Assembly (NCBI RefSeq): GCF_001083805.1
Contig: NZ_JXSK01000008.1
Location: 124,001 to 188,000, forward strand
Source of the DNA: Photorhabdus luminescens subsp. luminescens
GTDB taxonomy: Bacteria > Pseudomonadota > Gammaproteobacteria > Enterobacterales > Enterobacteriaceae
DNA: 64,000 nt
Direction of reading: 5' to 3'
The position numbers were made by a program, and so were the translations under genes. Position 1 is the first letter of the stretch. Each line of letters opens with the position of its first letter. This document shows positions 54,199-64,000 of this stretch, piece by piece. Under the pieces are notes generated by a model, which was given only the letters and a program-made list of their open reading frames with translations, did no database searches and had not been told where the DNA came from.

Positions 54199-56826
54199 TT
54201 AAACCGGATCAACTGACTCGCCGCTGTTAGCATCAGGTGAATTGCCGTTATCACTGTTCAATTCTTCCTCTTCTGCCGCCAGCCCATCTTCATCCTCTTC
54301 AGGCTCAGCAACCCGCTGTAAACCAACAACTTTCTCATCTTCAGCGGTACGAATAAGTGTTACGCCTTGAGTATTCCGGCCAACAACGCTGACTTCCGAC
54401 ACCCTTGTGCGCACTAATGTGCCGGCATCAGTAATCATCATTATCTGATCGGTCGGTTCAACCTGAATCGCGCCGATCACGTTACCATTACGTTCGCTGA
54501 CTTTAATCGAGATAACCCCCTGCGTTGCACGGGATTTGATTGGATACTCGCTTTCAGCGGTACGTTTACCATAACCGTTTTCAGTGACAGTCAGAATTTC
54601 TCCTTCTCCACGTGGGATAATCAGAGAAACCACTTTATCTTCACCATTCAGTTTGATACCACGTACACCGGTAGCTGTACGCCCCATTGAACGAACCGCT
54701 TCCTCTTCAAAACGAACAACCTTCCCTTCCGCGGAGAACAACATAACTTCGTTATTACCGTCAGTCAGGTCAACGCCGATCAGCTCATCACCTTCATTGA
54801 GATTAACGGCGAGAATACCGGCACTGCGCGGACGACTGAAATCTTGCAACGCGGTCTTCTTCACGGTCCCACTGGCCGTAGCCATAAAGACGTACAACCC
54901 TTCTTCATATTCACGCACCGGCAAAATCGCCGTAATTCGCTCATCTTGCTCTAGCGGCAGCAGGTTAACAATCGGACGACCACGAGCGCCGCGGCTAGCT
55001 TCCGGTAATTGATAAACCTTCATCCAATACAGACGGCCACGGCTGGAGAAGCAGAGGATCGTATCGTGAGTATTGGCGACCAACAATTTTTCAATGAAAT
55101 CTTCTTCTTTAATACGCGCTGCGGATTTACCTTTACCACCACGGCGCTGCGCTTCATAGTCAGACAACGGCTGATATTTGACGTACCCTTGATGTGACAA
55201 GGTGACAACCACATCTTCCTGATTAATCAAATCTTCGATATTGATATCAGCCGTATTTTCCGTGATTTCAGTACGGCGGGCATCACTGTATTGCGCCTTA
55301 ATTGCCAGCAATTCTTCACGGATCACTTCCATCAGGCGCTCAGGATTTTCCAGAATGAACAGCAATTCGCCAATTAATGTCAGTAATTCACGGTATTCAT
55401 CCAACAGTTTTTCATGCTCCAGGCCGGTCAGTTTCTGCAAACGCAGATCCAGAATGGCTTGAGCCTGTTGTTCGGTCAGATAATATTTACCCTCATGCAC
55501 ACCATATTGTGGTTCCAGCCATTCAGGGCGGGCGGCGTCATCACCGGCACGCTCCAGCATGGCAGCAACACTGCCTAATTCCCACGGTTTAGCAATTAAT
55601 GCGGCTTTTGCCTCAGCAGGTGTCGGAGCAAGGCGGATAAGTTCGATAATAGGATCGATATTCGCCAGCGCTACAGCTAATGCTTCAAGAATATGGGCGC
55701 GTTCACGCGCTTTCCGTAATTCAAAGATGGTGCGACGAGTGACCACTTCACGGCGGTGACATACGAAGGCCGAAATAATATCTTTCAGATTCAGCAGCTT
55801 CGGCTGCCCTTGATGCAGGGCCACCATGTTGATGCCAAAAGAAACTTGAAGCTGAGTCAGAGAGTAGAGGTTATTCAGAACCACTTCCCCCACCGCATCC
55901 CGTTTCACTTCAATCACAATCCGCATGCCGTCTTTATCAGATTCGTCACGAAGCGCACTGATCCCCTCGATGCGTTTCTCTTTCACCAATTCGGCAATCT
56001 TTTCAATCAGACGGGCTTTGTTGACTTGATAAGGGATTTCGTGCACTAAAATAGTTTCACGGCCATTCTTCTCATCAACTTCAATTTCCGCACGGGCACG
56101 GATATAAATTTTACCGCGACCAGTCCGATAAGCCTCCTGAATACCGCGACGACCATTAATAATCGCAGCAGTAGGGAAATCTGGGCCGGGAATATACTGC
56201 ATCAGCCCTTCAATGCTGATGTTTTCATCTTCAATATAAGCCAGACAACCATCAATAACTTCGGATAAGTTATGAGGAGGAATGTTAGTCGCCATACCCA
56301 CTGCGATACCAGAAGAACCGTTGATCAGCAGGTTTGGTACTTTCGTTGGCATCACTTCCGGGATCTGCTCTGTACCATCATAGTTTGGCACAAAATCGAC
56401 AGTCTCTTTCTCCAGATCCGCTAGCAGCTCATGGGCAACTTTCGCCATACGCACTTCGGTGTAACGCATAGCGGCGGCTGAGTCTCCATCGACTGAACCA
56501 AAATTACCCTGACCATCAACCAACATATAGCGCAGAGAAAACGGCTGAGCCATACGAACAATCGTGTCGTAGACTGCGCTATCCCCGTGTGGGTGGTATT
56601 TACCGATGACGTCCCCGACAACACGGGCAGACTTCTTGTAGGGTTTATTCCAATCATTTCCTAATACACTCATGGCATAAAGCACGCGACGGTGTACCGG
56701 CTTTAGTCCGTCTCGAACATCTGGTAGCGCACGCCCAACAATAACAGACATCGCATAATCCAAATACGAGCTTTTCAGCTCTTCTTCGATATTGACCGGG
56801 GTGATTTCTCTGGCAATGTCGCTCAT
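54199..56826 (-). CDS. gyrA: GyrA, DNA gyrase subunit A
   Basis: 875 residues, E. coli length. The start at 56826 gives [20 protein letters not shown]; the frame extends 3 codons further upstream but is less likely. The active-site Tyr122 is in AAMRYTEVR. The quinolone-determining region reads [10 protein letters not shown] with Ser83 and Asp87 of the susceptible type. The C-terminal beta-pinwheel begins with the GyrA-box-like [10 protein letters not shown], and the tail is acidic. It introduces negative supercoils together with GyrB. It is divergent from ubiG, as in E. coli. Confidence 0.98.
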   Translation of the reverse strand: MSDIAREITPVNIEEELKSSYLDYAMSVIVGRALPDVRDGLKPVHRRVLYAMSVLGNDWNKPYKKSARVVGDVIGKYHPHGDSAVYDTIVRMAQPFSLRYMLVDGQGNFGSVDGDSAAAMRYTEVRMAKVAHELLADLEKETVDFVPNYDGTEQIPEVMPTKVPNLLINGSSGIAVGMATNIPPHNLSEVIDGCLAYIEDENISIEGLMQYIPGPDFPTAAIINGRRGIQEAYRTGRGKIYIRARAEIEVDEKNGRETILVHEIPYQVNKARLIEKIAELVKEKRIEGISALRDESDKDGMRIVIEVKRDAVGEVVLNNLYSLTQLQVSFGINMVALHQGQPKLLNLKDIISAFVCHRREVVTRRTIFELRKARERAHILEALAVALANIDPIIELIRLAPTPAEAKAALIAKPWELGSVAAMLERAGDDAARPEWLEPQYGVHEGKYYLTEQQAQAILDLRLQKLTGLEHEKLLDEYRELLTLIGELLFILENPERLMEVIREELLAIKAQYSDARRTEITENTADINIEDLINQEDVVVTLSHQGYVKYQPLSDYEAQRRGGKGKSAARIKEEDFIEKLLVANTHDTILCFSSRGRLYWMKVYQLPEASRGARGRPIVNLLPLEQDERITAILPVREYEEGLYVFMATASGTVKKTALQDFSRPRSAGILAVNLNEGDELIGVDLTDGNNEVMLFSAEGKVVRFEEEAVRSMGRTATGVRGIKLNGEDKVVSLIIPRGEGEILTVTENGYGKRTAESEYPIKSRATQGVISIKVSERNGNVIGAIQVEPTDQIMMITDAGTLVRTRVSEVSVVGRNTQGVTLIRTAEDEKVVGLQRVAEPEEDEDGLAAEEEELNSDNGNSPDANSGESVDPV

Positions 56827-56995
56827 GGAGCCCACTATCCCTCATACATTCCGAATTCAAAGGTTTAGAACTATACCACAAACCAACAGTTTTATAAAAA
56901 TCAGATACGGGTATTTAAAAATTAAGCCGTGTATACTGTCTCAGAACGGAGTAAATCCGCCTGTTTAAAGAAAGTTTAAGGAGCGACAACCGCTG

Positions 56996-57718
56996 ATGAA
57001 CATCAAAACCCCTTCCACCCCAAACAATGTTGATCAACAGGAAATAGAGAAATTTGAAGCGATTGCTTCTCGCTGGTGGGATTTGGAAGGTGAATTTCAG
57101 CCGCTGCACCGAATTAATCCGCTACGCTTGAATTATATTTTGCAGCGTTCCGGCGGCATTTTCGGTAAAAAAGTCTTAGATGTGGGCTGTGGCGGCGGTA
57201 TTTTGTCAGAAAGTATGGCCCGTGAAGGGGCAGAAACGACCGGACTGGATATGGGTACCGAACCGCTTCAAGTTGCCAGACTGCACGCCCTTGAAACAGG
57301 TATCCCGGTGACTTATGTACAGGAAACAGTAGAAAGCCACGCTGAAAAATATCCACAAGCTTACGATATCGTCACCTGTATGGAAATGCTGGAACATGTC
57401 CCAGATCCCCAATCGGTCGTCTATGCTTGCGCTCAGTTAGTAAAACCCGGCGGACACGTCTTTTTTTCTACCATTAACCGCAACAAAAAAGCCTGGCTGA
57501 TGGCGGTAATCGGCGCGGAATACATTCTGAAAATGGTACCGAAAGGAACCCATGATGCGAAGAAATTTATCCGGCCGTCAGAGTTGATAAGCTGGATTGA
57601 CAGAACATCCCTGCGGGAAAAGCATATTATCGGCCTGCATTACAACCCGTTAACGGATAAATTTAGTCTTGGTCACAATGTAGACGTCAATTATATGTTA
57701 CACACTCAGTATGTCTGA
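56996..57718 (+). CDS. ubiG: UbiG, ubiquinone O-methyltransferase
   Basis: 240 residues, same as E. coli. It is a class I SAM methyltransferase: motif [14 protein letters not shown], then [16 protein letters not shown], motif [15 protein letters not shown] and the post-motif [17 protein letters not shown]. It carries out both O-methylations of ubiquinone synthesis. It faces away from gyrA; the AAGGAG before 56996 is its ribosome site. Confidence 0.97.
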   Translation: MNIKTPSTPNNVDQQEIEKFEAIASRWWDLEGEFQPLHRINPLRLNYILQRSGGIFGKKVLDVGCGGGILSESMAREGAETTGLDMGTEPLQVARLHALETGIPVTYVQETVESHAEKYPQAYDIVTCMEMLEHVPDPQSVVYACAQLVKPGGHVFFSTINRNKKAWLMAVIGAEYILKMVPKGTHDAKKFIRPSELISWIDRTSLREKHIIGLHYNPLTDKFSLGHNVDVNYMLHTQYV

Positions 57719-58085
57719 CATATTCATCTGACAGATTAATAAATCGGCAAATAAATCATATTTTCAGGAATTTTTTTACTCATTTTCGCCGGTGTTTCTG
57801 TCAGAGCAACCGCTAGTAATGATGCAGGCTTCCGGCTTTTTAATAAATTTAGTCCTCAAGTTATCCACAAGAATCCGTATTTTTGTGCACTTGATAAAAG
57901 CCGCTTTTAACATTATCTTGTTGTCATTATTTAGTGTACCCCCTACATATTGTGTTCCTTAACATTCCATTACCACTACTCTCTCGTTGGTTTTTCCGCC
58001 ATTGAGGGGGTTATGTTTTGGTCTAAGTCAAAGACACAAAGCAGGTGGGAGCGAATTTGAAAGTAAATGTAAGGTATGCCTGTCC
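57719..58085 (+). promoter_or_regulatory. nrdA upstream regulatory region with a DnaA box
   Basis: TTATCCACA (57861-57869) is a perfect DnaA box; E. coli nrdAB is known to be regulated by DnaA. Two stretches, TTTAGTGTACC and CATATTGTGTTCC (57932-57960), weakly resemble NrdR half-sites. No -35/-10 pair was fixed. The region also contains the leader of nrdA; a frame running from 57987 is not part of the protein. Confidence 0.65.
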
Positions 58086-60377
58086 ATGAACCATAGTCTG
58101 CTAGTAACAAAGCGTGATGGCCACAAAGAACGAATTGACCTTGAAAAAATCCACCGGGTTGTTAACTGGGCAGCCGATGGACTGAAAAATGTCTCGGTAT
58201 CACAAGTAGAACTGCGTTCTCAAATCCAATTTTACGATGGCATCAAAACCTCAGATATTCATGAAACGATGATCAAAGCTGCCGCGGATCTTATCTCCGG
58301 CGACGCACCTGATTATCAGTATCTGGCCGCCCGCTTGGCAATTTTCAACCTGCGTAAAAAAGCCTATGGTGAATTCGAGCCGCCCGCACTCTATGACCAT
58401 GTATTCCGTATGGTGAAAATGGGCAAATATGACAAGCATTTGCTTGCAGACTACTCGAAAGAAGAATTCGAACAAATGGACGAGTTTATCGACCATTGGC
58501 GTGATATGAACTTTTCTTACGCGGCGGTCAAGCAGCTTGAAGGTAAATATCTGGTTCAGAATCGCGTTACCGGTGAAATTTATGAGAGCGCTCAATTCCT
58601 CTATATTCTGGTCGCAGCTTGCCTGTTCTCCGGTTACCCGAAAGAGACACGTCTGGACTATATTCGCCGTTTTTATGACGCAGCTTCGACGTTTAAAATT
58701 TCGCTGCCAACCCCGATCATGGCAGGCGTACGCACCCCGACTCGTCAGTTCAGCTCCTGCGTACTGATTGAATGTGACGATAGCCTCGATTCCATTAATG
58801 CGACTTCCAGCGCCATTGTGAAATATGTTTCTCAACGTGCTGGTATTGGTATCAATGCAGGCCGTATTCGCGCACTGGGCAGCCCAATCCGTAATGGCGA
58901 AGCCTTCCATACCGGCTGTATTCCTTTTTATAAGCATTTCCAGACCGCGGTCAAATCCTGTTCTCAAGGAGGCGTTCGTGGCGGTGCCGCTACACTATTC
59001 TATCCATTGTGGCATCTGGAAGTTGAAAGCCTGCTGGTCCTGAAAAACAACCGTGGCGTTGAAGGGAACCGTGTTCGTCACATGGACTACGGCGTCCAAC
59101 TTAACAAATTGATGTATGAACGCCTGATCAAAGGTGAAGAGATTACCCTGTTCAGTCCATCTGATGTTCCCGGACTCTATGATGCCTTCTTTAACGATCA
59201 GGACGAATTTGAGCGCTTGTACACTCAATATGAGCAGGACAGCAATATCCGTCAGCAACGTCTGAAAGCGGTTGAGCTCTTCTCCCTAATGATGCAAGAA
59301 CGCGCCTCTACCGGCCGTATCTATATTCAGAACGTAGACCACTGCAACACTCACAGCCCATTTGATCCTTTAGTCGCCCCGGTGCGCCAATCAAATCTGT
59401 GTCTGGAAATTGCACTGCCAACCAAGCCATTGAATGACATCAATGATAAAAATGGTGAAATTGCGCTGTGTACCTTGTCGGCTTTTAACCTGGGCGCCAT
59501 TGAAAATCTTGATGAACTGGAAGAACTGGCTACTCTGGCGGTCCGTGCCCTTGATGCCCTGCTCGATTATCAGGACTACCCTATCCTTGCCGCGAAACAA
59601 GGCGCAATGGGACGCCGTACATTAGGCATTGGCGTCATCAACTATGCTTACTATCTGGCGAAACACGGTGTACGTTACTCAGATGGCAGCGCTAACAACC
59701 TGACTCACAAAACATTTGAAGCTATCCAGTATTACCTGTTGAAAGCCTCTAATGAACTAGCGAAAGAACAAGGCGCTTGCCCGTGGTTTAAAGAAACCAC
59801 CTATTCTAAAGGTATCCTGCCTATCGATACCTATAAAAAAGCGCTGGACACATTGACCAATGAACCGCTGCACTATGACTGGGAAACATTGCGCAACGAT
59901 ATCAAACAATATGGTCTGCGCAATTCAACATTATCTTCTTTGATGCCGTCAGAGACCTCTTCCCAGATCTCTAACGCCACCAACGGTATTGAACCGCCTC
60001 GTGGCTACGTCAGCATCAAAGCATCAAAAGATGGCATTTTGCGCCAAGTTGTACCGGAATATGAGCGTCTGAAAAGCGCTTACGAACTCTTATGGCAAAT
60101 GCCTGGTAATGATGGCTACTTGCAGTTGGTTGGGATCATGCAGAAATTTATCGACCAGTCGATCTCTGCCAATACCAACTACGATCCGACACATTTCCCA
60201 AGTGGAAAAGTGCCGATGAATCAGCTACTGAAAGATTTATTGCTCGCTTACAAATATGGTGTGAAGACGTTGTATTACCACAATACCCGTGATGGCGCGG
60301 AAGACGTTCAGGATGACCTGGAAGAAGTCGTGGAATCTGCTGATTCCGACTGTGAAAGCGGCGCGTGTAAGATTTAA
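58086..60377 (+). CDS. nrdA: NrdA, class Ia ribonucleotide reductase alpha subunit
   Basis: 763 residues (E. coli 761). The start MNHSLLVTKRDGHKERI fits the family; longer frames upstream do not. An ATP-cone regulatory domain covers the first ~90 residues. The active-site cysteines are in RQFSSCVLIE and SNLCLEIALP, with the glycyl-less radical path of class Ia. The C-terminal pair CESGACKI shuttles reducing equivalents. It makes deoxyribonucleotides from NDPs together with NrdB, whose gene follows after 12 bases. Confidence 0.97.
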   Translation: MNHSLLVTKRDGHKERIDLEKIHRVVNWAADGLKNVSVSQVELRSQIQFYDGIKTSDIHETMIKAAADLISGDAPDYQYLAARLAIFNLRKKAYGEFEPPALYDHVFRMVKMGKYDKHLLADYSKEEFEQMDEFIDHWRDMNFSYAAVKQLEGKYLVQNRVTGEIYESAQFLYILVAACLFSGYPKETRLDYIRRFYDAASTFKISLPTPIMAGVRTPTRQFSSCVLIECDDSLDSINATSSAIVKYVSQRAGIGINAGRIRALGSPIRNGEAFHTGCIPFYKHFQTAVKSCSQGGVRGGAATLFYPLWHLEVESLLVLKNNRGVEGNRVRHMDYGVQLNKLMYERLIKGEEITLFSPSDVPGLYDAFFNDQDEFERLYTQYEQDSNIRQQRLKAVELFSLMMQERASTGRIYIQNVDHCNTHSPFDPLVAPVRQSNLCLEIALPTKPLNDINDKNGEIALCTLSAFNLGAIENLDELEELATLAVRALDALLDYQDYPILAAKQGAMGRRTLGIGVINYAYYLAKHGVRYSDGSANNLTHKTFEAIQYYLLKASNELAKEQGACPWFKETTYSKGILPIDTYKKALDTLTNEPLHYDWETLRNDIKQYGLRNSTLSSLMPSETSSQISNATNGIEPPRGYVSIKASKDGILRQVVPEYERLKSAYELLWQMPGNDGYLQLVGIMQKFIDQSISANTNYDPTHFPSGKVPMNQLLKDLLLAYKYGVKTLYYHNTRDGAEDVQDDLEEVVESADSDCESGACKI

Positions 60378-60389
60378 TTTGAGGAAGTT

Positions 60390-61520
60390 ATGGCCTATAC
60401 CACTTTTTCACAAGTAAAAAACGACCAATTACAGGAACCGATGTTTTTTGGTCAGCCGGTAAACGTAGCCCGTTATGACCAGCAAAAGTATCCGATTTTC
60501 GAAAAGCTGATCGAAAAACAACTCTCTTTCTTCTGGCGCCCGGAAGAAGTTGACGTGTCTCGCGACCGCATTGACTACAATGCGCTGCCAGACCATGAAA
60601 AGCATATTTTTATCAGTAACTTAAAATATCAAACGCTGCTGGACTCTATTCAGGGCCGCAGCCCGAACGTGGCTTTTCTGCCTTTGATTTCCATCCCTGA
60701 GCTGGAAACCTGGGTTGAAACCTGGTCGTTTTCTGAAACGATTCATTCACGTTCTTACACTCACATCATTCGGAATATCGTTAACGATCCGGCTGTTGTG
60801 TTTGATGATATTGTCACCAATGAAGAGATTCTGAAACGGGCGAAAGATATTTCCGCTTATTACGATGATCTGATTGAAATGACTAATCATTACCAGTTAT
60901 TTGGCGAAGGAACACACCAGATTGCCGGTAAAACCATCACCGTTAGTCTGCGTGAACTGAAAAAGCAACTGTACCTGTGCCTGATGAGCGTTAACGCGCT
61001 GGAAGCTATCCGTTTCTATGTCAGTTTTGCCTGTTCATTTGCCTTTGCTGAACGCGAATTAATGGAAGGTAATGCCAAAATCATCAAACTGATCGCTCGC
61101 GACGAAGCACTGCATCTAACTGGCACGCAACATATGCTGAATCTGTTGCGCTCTGGTCAGGATGATCCGGAAATGGCAGAAATCGCCAAAGAATGTGAAC
61201 AACAGTGCTATGACCTGTTCGTTCAGGCGGCGGAACAAGAAAAAGAGTGGGCAGACTACCTGTTCAGCGAAGGCTCCATGATTGGCTTGAACAAAGATAT
61301 TCTGTGCCAATATGTTGAGTACATTACTAACATTCGCATGCAGGCTGTCGGGCTGAAACTACCATTTGAAACGCGTTCTAACCCGATTCCGTGGATTAAC
61401 GCCTGGCTGGTGTCTGATAACGTTCAAGTAGCGCCGCAAGAAGTTGAAGTCAGTTCCTATCTGGTTGGTCAGATTGATGCTGAAGTTAACCCTGACGACC
61501 TGAGTGATTTTGAACTCTGA
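60390..61520 (+). CDS. nrdB: NrdB, class Ia ribonucleotide reductase beta subunit
   Basis: 376 residues, E. coli length. The diiron ligands lie in [10 protein letters not shown] (Asp85), [12 protein letters not shown] (Glu116, His119, radical Tyr123) and [21 protein letters not shown]. The C-terminal [20 protein letters not shown] binds NrdA. It overlaps yfaE by one base. Confidence 0.97.
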   Translation: MAYTTFSQVKNDQLQEPMFFGQPVNVARYDQQKYPIFEKLIEKQLSFFWRPEEVDVSRDRIDYNALPDHEKHIFISNLKYQTLLDSIQGRSPNVAFLPLISIPELETWVETWSFSETIHSRSYTHIIRNIVNDPAVVFDDIVTNEEILKRAKDISAYYDDLIEMTNHYQLFGEGTHQIAGKTITVSLRELKKQLYLCLMSVNALEAIRFYVSFACSFAFAERELMEGNAKIIKLIARDEALHLTGTQHMLNLLRSGQDDPEMAEIAKECEQQCYDLFVQAAEQEKEWADYLFSEGSMIGLNKDILCQYVEYITNIRMQAVGLKLPFETRSNPIPWINAWLVSDNVQVAPQEVEVSSYLVGQIDAEVNPDDLSDFEL

Positions 61521-61786
61521 TGACAAGCTATAAAGTAACCCTGCATGGTATGCGGGGTTACCATATCTACAGCTCTCCCGAACTGCATAACAGTCTGCTA
61601 GAAGCACTGGAACAAGGTAGAGTTCAAACTGAGTACCAGTGCCGAGAAGGTTATTGCGGTTCCTGCCGTGTCAGATTGATAAAAGGAAAAGTTGGTTATC
61701 GACGTAAACCTTTAGCTTTTGTTAATGAAGGGGAGATTTTACCCTGCTGCTGTCATCCGCTTAGTGATATTGAGATTGAGCTTTAG
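61520..61786 (+). CDS. yfaE: YfaE, 2Fe-2S ferredoxin for NrdB cofactor maintenance
   Basis: 88 residues. The plant-type ferredoxin motif is CREGYCGSC (Cys41, Cys46, Cys49) plus the distal Cys in PCCCHP (76-78). YfaE is known to reduce the NrdB diiron site and help repair its tyrosyl radical. The start overlaps the nrdB stop (TGATG), so the three genes form one operon. Confidence 0.95.
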   Translation: MTSYKVTLHGMRGYHIYSSPELHNSLLEALEQGRVQTEYQCREGYCGSCRVRLIKGKVGYRRKPLAFVNEGEILPCCCHPLSDIEIEL

Positions 61787-61886
61787 TAATTAAAATTGGC
61801 CTTCATGGTGGGCAGATAACAATGATTATTTGCTCATTATTACACGCACCAAGAACGTAAGCCCATAAGTAATAACAACTATGTTA

Positions 61887-62306
61887 TTAGCCCTTCCAAG
61901 GGTTAATAACAGTAAGCCCGGCAGCTTCAAAGGGTGATGTATCGCGGGTTGCAACAATCAGCCCATTCGCCGCTGCAATAGCCGCAATATACCCGTCAGC
62001 CTTCCCAATGGCTTTCCCCTCGCTCTTCGCTCGCGCCATGATCTCGGCATAAGCTTCCGAAGCGGCCGCATCGAACGGCAAGATACGACCGGTAAATAAA
62101 GGAACAACACTCCGCTCCAGGCTTCTATGCAGGGTATCTTTGCGCTTACCATTGGACAGCGCGGCAACCCCAAAGCGCAGCTCAGCCAAGCTGATCGCGG
62201 ACAGGTAAAGCGTCTCGACATTTTGTGCATCTATCCAGGCAACCACAGCGGGGTAGCCGCTAAGCCGCAGCGGCTCGGAAACCACGTTCGTATCTAGCAG
62301 TATCAT
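61887..62306 (-). CDS. PIN-domain toxin (FitB/VapC type)
   Basis: 139 residues. Acidic residues of the PIN nuclease: Asp5 in LLDTNVVSE, Glu42 in AELRFG, Asp104 in GKADGYIAA and Asp122 in ATRDTSPF. PIN toxins cleave RNA, often initiator tRNA or rRNA; here the target is unknown. The gene is richer in G+C than its neighbours, which suggests transfer. It overlaps its antitoxin by 4 bases. Confidence 0.9.
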   Translation of the reverse strand: MILLDTNVVSEPLRLSGYPAVVAWIDAQNVETLYLSAISLAELRFGVAALSNGKRKDTLHRSLERSVVPLFTGRILPFDAAASEAYAEIMARAKSEGKAIGKADGYIAAIAAANGLIVATRDTSPFEAAGLTVINPWKG

Positions 62307-62542
62307 TCAAAACTCATCGGCTCGGCAGGTGTCTTATCACGCTCGATCTCAAGATCGACGCCCCCCGCCTCGCGGCCGATTTTTGCCAGCAAGGAACCCA
62401 GCTTGATGCGCCCCGCCGGTTGTACGGCGTTTTCCAGAATAAACCGGATTTCAGCCTCAGCACTACGACCGTGTGTGGCTGCGCGTACCCGCAAAGCGCG
62501 ATGCACTTCGTCCGGTACATTTCTGACAGTAATGGATGGCAT
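62303..62542 (-). CDS. FitA-like ribbon-helix-helix antitoxin
   Basis: 79 residues from ATG 62542, with AGGAAATGA upstream; an in-frame ATG at 62578 is not favoured. MPSITVRNVPDEVHRALRVR, AATHGRSAEAEIRFILENAV is the FitA/VapB ribbon-helix-helix DNA-binding part; the rest, up to the C-terminal EPMSFE, wraps the toxin. It is expected to repress its own promoter. Confidence 0.88.
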   Translation of the reverse strand: MPSITVRNVPDEVHRALRVRAATHGRSAEAEIRFILENAVQPAGRIKLGSLLAKIGREAGGVDLEIERDKTPAEPMSFE

Positions 62543-62624
62543 AGATTCATTTCCTAATTTAGCATGCATTGCAATCAATATATGTTATTGCAATCATGAC
62601 TGCAAGCATGTGGGATAGAAAGAG

Positions 62625-62880
62625 AATTAATTGCATTCAATCAAAGTCCATTAACCATTAGCAAAGAGTTGAAAAGAAATCAGTACGCAAAAGAATATTA
62701 TTCGAATAACAGAGAATTAAGCGTTTTCTTGCCATCATTTTACGAAGCAAATCATAAAAAATAATGCAATAAAAAAATGGATAAAACGGTTAATGTGGTA
62801 GGGTTTAAGTCCTGAAAAAAGCTTAATTATCGGAAAAAACATAAAGGAGTATCTTTATATCATCAAGCTATTTACTGACT
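62625..62880 (+). mobile_element. IS30-family transposase relic, 5' part
   Basis: One frame reads SPLTISKELKRNQYAKEYYS (about 62645-62705), the helix-turn-helix of IS30 transposases. Further pieces WIKRLMW (62777-62797) and, in another frame, YRKKHKGVSLYHQAIY (about 62830-62877) match the middle of the IS30 relic at 20560-20770. Stops and frameshifts show decay. It is cut at its end by the third repeat copy. Confidence 0.65.
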
Positions 62881-62883
62881 GAC

Positions 62884-62970
62884 TTATCCCCTCCATCTTT
62901 CAAATTACTACTTTGTTGGTTGCTTTCACTTGCCACCATGCTGCAATTTAAAATTTAATTGGGCATAGAT
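62884..62970 (-). repeat. MITE-like repeat, degraded copy 3
   Basis: TTATCCCCTCCATCTTTCAA and TTTGTTGGTTGC-TTCACT-like text (62884-62935) matches one end of copies 1 and 2; the centre is deleted and only weak similarity continues to GGGCATAG at 62961. Confidence 0.6.
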
Positions 62971-63056
62971 GTGAACCCACATGTCATTTTGGTATAATAG
63001 ATTATAAGAAATACGATGAAGATTATATTAACTCACTTGATTCAGAAGTAAGAAAC

Positions 63057-63170
63057 ATGCTATATAATCATATATTGGAAAGAAAAAAATGGGATAAATC
63101 AGAATCTTACTATAATCTCCATCAAGATTTTATTAGGAAAGAATTTAATATAAACATATTGAGAAAATAA
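63057..63170 (+). CDS. Small or 5'-truncated ORF before the oxidoreductase gene
   Basis: MLYNHILERKKWDKSESYYN then LHQDFIRKEFNINILRK, 37 residues from ATG 63057. The frame is open further upstream (DYKKYDEDYINSLDSEVRN), so it is probably the end of a longer gene whose start was lost at the repeat. I do not recognise it. The stop is one base before the next gene's ATG, so the two are in one transcript. Confidence 0.4.
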   Translation: MLYNHILERKKWDKSESYYNLHQDFIRKEFNINILRK

Positions 63171-63171
63171 A

Positions 63172-64000
63172 ATGCAAAAAACAATAAAATGGGGCATTAT
63201 TGGTTGTGGTGACGTTACTGAAATAAAAAGCGGCCCTGCTTTTTATAAATTAGATAACTCTGAATTGGTTGCAGTAATGCGACGCAATGCTAATTTAGCA
63301 GAGGACTTCGCCAAGAGACATAATGTGCCTAAATGGTACTCTGACGCTAATTCACTTATTAATGACAAAGACATTGATGCAGTATATATTGCAACACCAC
63401 CCTCTACACATAAAGAATATACCATTTTAGCGGCCAAAGCAGGCAAAGCAATATATGTAGAAAAACCTATGGCATTAACATTTGAAGAATGTAATGAAAT
63501 GATAGCTACCTGCCAGGCTCAAAATGTCCCCTTATTTGTGGCTTATTATAGGAGAGCATTACCAAGATTTTTGAAGATCAAAGAATTAATTGAGTCCGGT
63601 GCTATAGGAACACCAAGAATTGTAAGTTGTATACTTTACAGAGAAATAGAGCAATGTTACCAAGATCCTCATCATTTACCTTGGGTTGTTAATCCAGAAG
63701 TTTCCGGTGGTGGGTTATTTGTTGATTTAGCATGCCATACTCTTGATATATTAGACTTTCTTTTAGGAAAGATTGTTTCTATCAAAGGACATGCAAATTC
63801 ACAAGGGAATGCTTATCCCGCGGAAGATTGTGTATCAATGTCATTTATGTTTGAAAATAATATTCAAGGTGTGGGTATATGGAATTTTGTATCGAACTCT
63901 AGAGGCGATAATGTTGAAATAATTGGTACTAAAGGAAAAATATCTTTCTCTACATTTGGAAATTCAGCCATTTCATATTATGACGAAAATAGTAAATTAC
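63172..64000 (+). CDS. Gfo/Idh/MocA-family NAD(P)-dependent oxidoreductase (3' end outside window)
   Basis: 276 codons are visible from ATG 63172. The Rossmann fold starts IKWGIIGCGDVTEIKSGPAF; the catalytic motif is VEKPMAL (the usual EKP), then VAYYRRALPRFLKIKELI and the SGGGLFVDLACHTLDILDFL (substrate His in the D-x3-H motif). Family members oxidise or reduce sugars such as inositol or nucleotide-linked sugars. No neighbouring pathway genes are visible. Low G+C and position behind IS debris suggest an island start. Confidence 0.9.
   Translation, partial: MQKTIKWGIIGCGDVTEIKSGPAFYKLDNSELVAVMRRNANLAEDFAKRHNVPKWYSDANSLINDKDIDAVYIATPPSTHKEYTILAAKAGKAIYVEKPMALTFEECNEMIATCQAQNVPLFVAYYRRALPRFLKIKELIESGAIGTPRIVSCILYREIEQCYQDPHHLPWVVNPEVSGGGLFVDLACHTLDILDFLLGKIVSIKGHANSQGNAYPAEDCVSMSFMFENNIQGVGIWNFVSNSRGDNVEIIGTKGKISFSTFGNSAISYYDENSKL

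Noticed and set aside
54584-55012. 142-codon plus-strand frame inside gyrA
   Set aside because: Antisense shadow of a highly conserved gene.
58251-58967. 238-codon minus-strand frame inside nrdA
   Set aside because: Long because of nrdA codon use; no start context and no family resemblance.

Overview
The window looks like a Photorhabdus chromosome (Enterobacterales, Morganellaceae). The housekeeping blocks (cbiABCD, rcsD-rcsB/rcsC, gyrA/ubiG, nrdAB-yfaE) are close to the E. coli/Salmonella versions. They surround AT-rich accessory DNA holding a phage-tail cluster and a small amino-acid-type biosynthetic cluster containing a prephenate-decarboxylase-like gene. As I recall, Photorhabdus makes 2,5-dihydrophenylalanine through such an enzyme. 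The genus assignment is inference; no database was searched.

Layout. 1-4235 (-): start of an anaerobic cobalamin operon, cbiA-cbiB-cbiC-cbiD, behind a cobalamin riboswitch. 4247-4371: MITE-like repeat, copy 1. 4615-5318 (+): dmsD behind a perfect FNR box. 5727-8311 (+): a secreted trypsin-like protease and a small secreted protein of unknown function. 8652-28093: accessory region described below. 26049-39051 (-): a contractile-tail operon (tail assembly, sheath, tube, tape measure, baseplate, fibre, fibre chaperone) led by an antiterminator-Q-like gene. No capsid, portal, terminase or integrase genes are visible, so it resembles a tailocin. 40296: tRNA-Thr. 40964-47189 (+): biosynthetic cluster with a LysE-type exporter. 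47476: tRNA-Ser. 47711-61786: rcsD, rcsB, rcsC, gyrA, ubiG, nrdA, nrdB, yfaE. 61887-64000: a FitAB/VapBC-type toxin-antitoxin pair, IS30 debris, repeat copy 3 and a Gfo/Idh/MocA oxidoreductase cut by the window end.

Most striking system. The tail-fibre gene at 26675-28093 carries a Hin/Gin-family-like crossover site (half-sites AAACC and GGTTT around an AA/TT core) exactly where its constant N-terminus meets its variable tip. Three further copies of the site occur at 8652, 11405 and 24509, and a decayed fifth at 17836. Each of the three heads a promoterless alternative fibre tip in the matching reading frame. The pair at 24.5/27.4 kb encloses two convergent fibre-tip + chaperone pairs, like the G segment of phage Mu. 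The pair at 8.7/11.4 kb is a decayed second segment. Between the two lies a large imperfect inverted repeat (about 11.4-14.5 and 21.7-24.5 kb) with hicAB copies and glycosyltransferases, enclosing further LPS-type modification genes (GT4 glycosyltransferase, phosphoethanolamine transferase, Mig-14). No invertase gene is visible in the window.

A second notable signal is a likely -1 programmed frameshift (T_TTT_TTT, near 35381) upstream of the tape measure. It would join a 138-codon tail chaperone to a downstream frame that has no usable start codon, as in lambda gpG/gpGT.

How the parts may work together (inference). Q would control transcription of a tail particle whose fibre tip can be switched by inversion. 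The neighbouring LPS-modifying genes could change the producer's own surface. The biosynthetic cluster is probably a separate unit making and exporting a prephenate-derived amino acid.
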